Source of the DNA: an uncultured Sphingorhabdus sp.
GTDB lineage: Bacteria; Pseudomonadota; Alphaproteobacteria; Sphingomonadales; Sphingomonadaceae
Direction of reading: 5' to 3'
Length of the DNA stretch: 5,314 nucleotides
NCBI GenBank assembly: GCA_937873665.1
Contig: CALMYW010000288.1
Location: 1 to 5,314, forward strand
A program made the position numbers and the translations under genes. The stretch's first letter is position 1. Each line of letters begins with the position of its first letter. Positions 4,749 to 5,314 of the stretch are shown here, piece after piece. The notes below the pieces were generated by a model. That model saw nothing but the letters and a program-made list of their open reading frames with translations. It was not told the DNA's origin and searched no databases.

Positions 4749-5314
4749 TCAGGCGCTTACAGGACGAGGAGTCCTTAGACAGATACCCGTTTTTTTTCGG
4801 GTCGTCTTCTCCAGTTCCGGAGTGTCGGCGCCGGTGGCAGCCTTGCGAACGATCGGCTTCGCGATTGATCCGAACGCCGGGGCGGCGAGTTCGATTTCGC
4901 CATCGACCAACCACCAGTCGCAGTAGCGCCGATGAAGGGCATCGGCATGGGCTGGGTCGCACAGTCGAATGACGGCGATCATCTGTTCAAGGGTGATGTT
5001 GAGGAAGCGAACCTTGCGCTCGTCCGGAGGCGCGAGAAGGGACTGGTAGGTCTCCGCCGCCTGCTGGACATGATGATTGAGCGCTGGCCCTAGGAGCAGG
5101 AAATACCCCTCCTGATATGGACCTTCTTCGAGCATACGATCGGCTAACATCGATTCGCGCCAAAGCTGATTCAGGCGGGGCGCGCGCAGCGCGGCGTCGG
5201 TTGGATCAGCAAACAGTCCACATGTGTCGGCTACTTCGTCGTACCTATTGCGATGCCGAGGAGTGGGTTCGCACATCGCCTCACTCAGCTTTGCCTCGAT
5301 CGCGACGAAGCCGT
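4749..5314 (-). CDS. PGN_0703-type putative restriction endonuclease, C-terminal part, cut by right edge
   Basis: The frame is open to the right edge, so the ATG at 5274-5276 is internal; 187 residues are visible, beginning GFVAIEAKLSEAM. This matches the conserved GFVGIEVKYHE-like segment of PGN_0703 family proteins and supplies the E-x-K half (residues 6 and 8) of a PD-(D/E)XK nuclease core. The catalytic Asp would lie outside the window. The following RYDEVADTCGLF, LNQLWRESMLADRM, EGYFLLLGPALN, FLNITLEQMIAVI and LHRRYCDWW segments fit the family's C-terminal half in order. Family members are annotated as putative restriction endonucleases, with little experimental proof. After YCDWWLVDGEIELAAPAFGS the tail is basic and low-complexity, crosses a run of eight A on the coding strand (4790-4797), and ends at TGA 4749-4751; it may be a frame-shifted extension. 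ardC follows in the same direction. Confidence 0.75.
   Translation of the reverse strand, partial: GFVAIEAKLSEAMCEPTPRHRNRYDEVADTCGLFADPTDAALRAPRLNQLWRESMLADRMLEEGPYQEGYFLLLGPALNHHVQQAAETYQSLLAPPDERKVRFLNITLEQMIAVIRLCDPAHADALHRRYCDWWLVDGEIELAAPAFGSIAKPIVRKAATGADTPELEKTTRKKTGICLRTPRPVSA

Noticed and set aside
4297..4962. 221-aa minus-strand frame spanning the nuclease end and the ardC start
   Set aside because: It overlaps both well-supported genes in a different frame and its composition is Arg/Pro-rich, typical of a shadow. Only its segment near the A8 run is of interest as a slippage product.
1..5314. tRNA genes, CRISPR arrays, insertion-sequence ends or attachment sites
   Set aside because: I saw no cloverleaf-like sequence, no regularly spaced repeats, no transposase or integrase frame and no paired long direct or inverted repeats.

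Overview
The window looks like accessory DNA (a genomic island or plasmid) from an alphaproteobacterium, perhaps a rhizobium or sphingomonad relative. This rests on the GC-rich sequence, the GC-ending codons, the Ala/Arg-rich proteins, and the style of the XRE regulator, ArdC and PGN_0703-type proteins. I saw no rRNA, tRNA, CRISPR array or complete insertion sequence. Most recognisable genes belong to defence, anti-defence or mobile-element biology.

Left part (1-1310): a gene entering from the left edge ends with the C-terminal part of a SAVED domain, the cyclic-oligonucleotide sensor of CBASS effectors. Its stop codon abuts a block of decayed minus-strand coding sequence (507-1147). That block holds a ~100-codon reading frame broken by two compensating one-base shifts, the start of a probable DUF1016/YhcG-type nuclease gene, and an unidentified C-terminal tail. 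A short intergenic stretch (1148-1310) carries two inverted repeats.

Middle part (1311-3366): three minus-strand genes form a tight run. They encode a single-pass membrane-anchored protein of 145 aa, a small protein of about 80 aa, and an ADP-ribosylglycohydrolase whose start overlaps the preceding stop in an ATGA. The run is divergent from a plus-strand XRE-type repressor. Two adjacent palindromes lie between them, one spanning the repressor start codon, so the repressor probably controls itself and perhaps the run. A short terminator-like hairpin follows the repressor. This three-gene run plus regulator is the best candidate here for an undescribed system, although nothing in the sequence proves a joint function.

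Right part (3367-5314): a small unknown plus-strand gene runs into the 3' end of a convergent ArdC-type antirestriction metallopeptidase gene. Upstream of ardC and in the same orientation is the 3' part of a PGN_0703-type putative restriction endonuclease that enters from the right edge. A nested stem-loop sits between the two. Together the region reads as a mosaic of defence genes (SAVED effector, restriction-like nuclease), an anti-defence gene (ArdC), a protein de-modification enzyme and decayed remnants.
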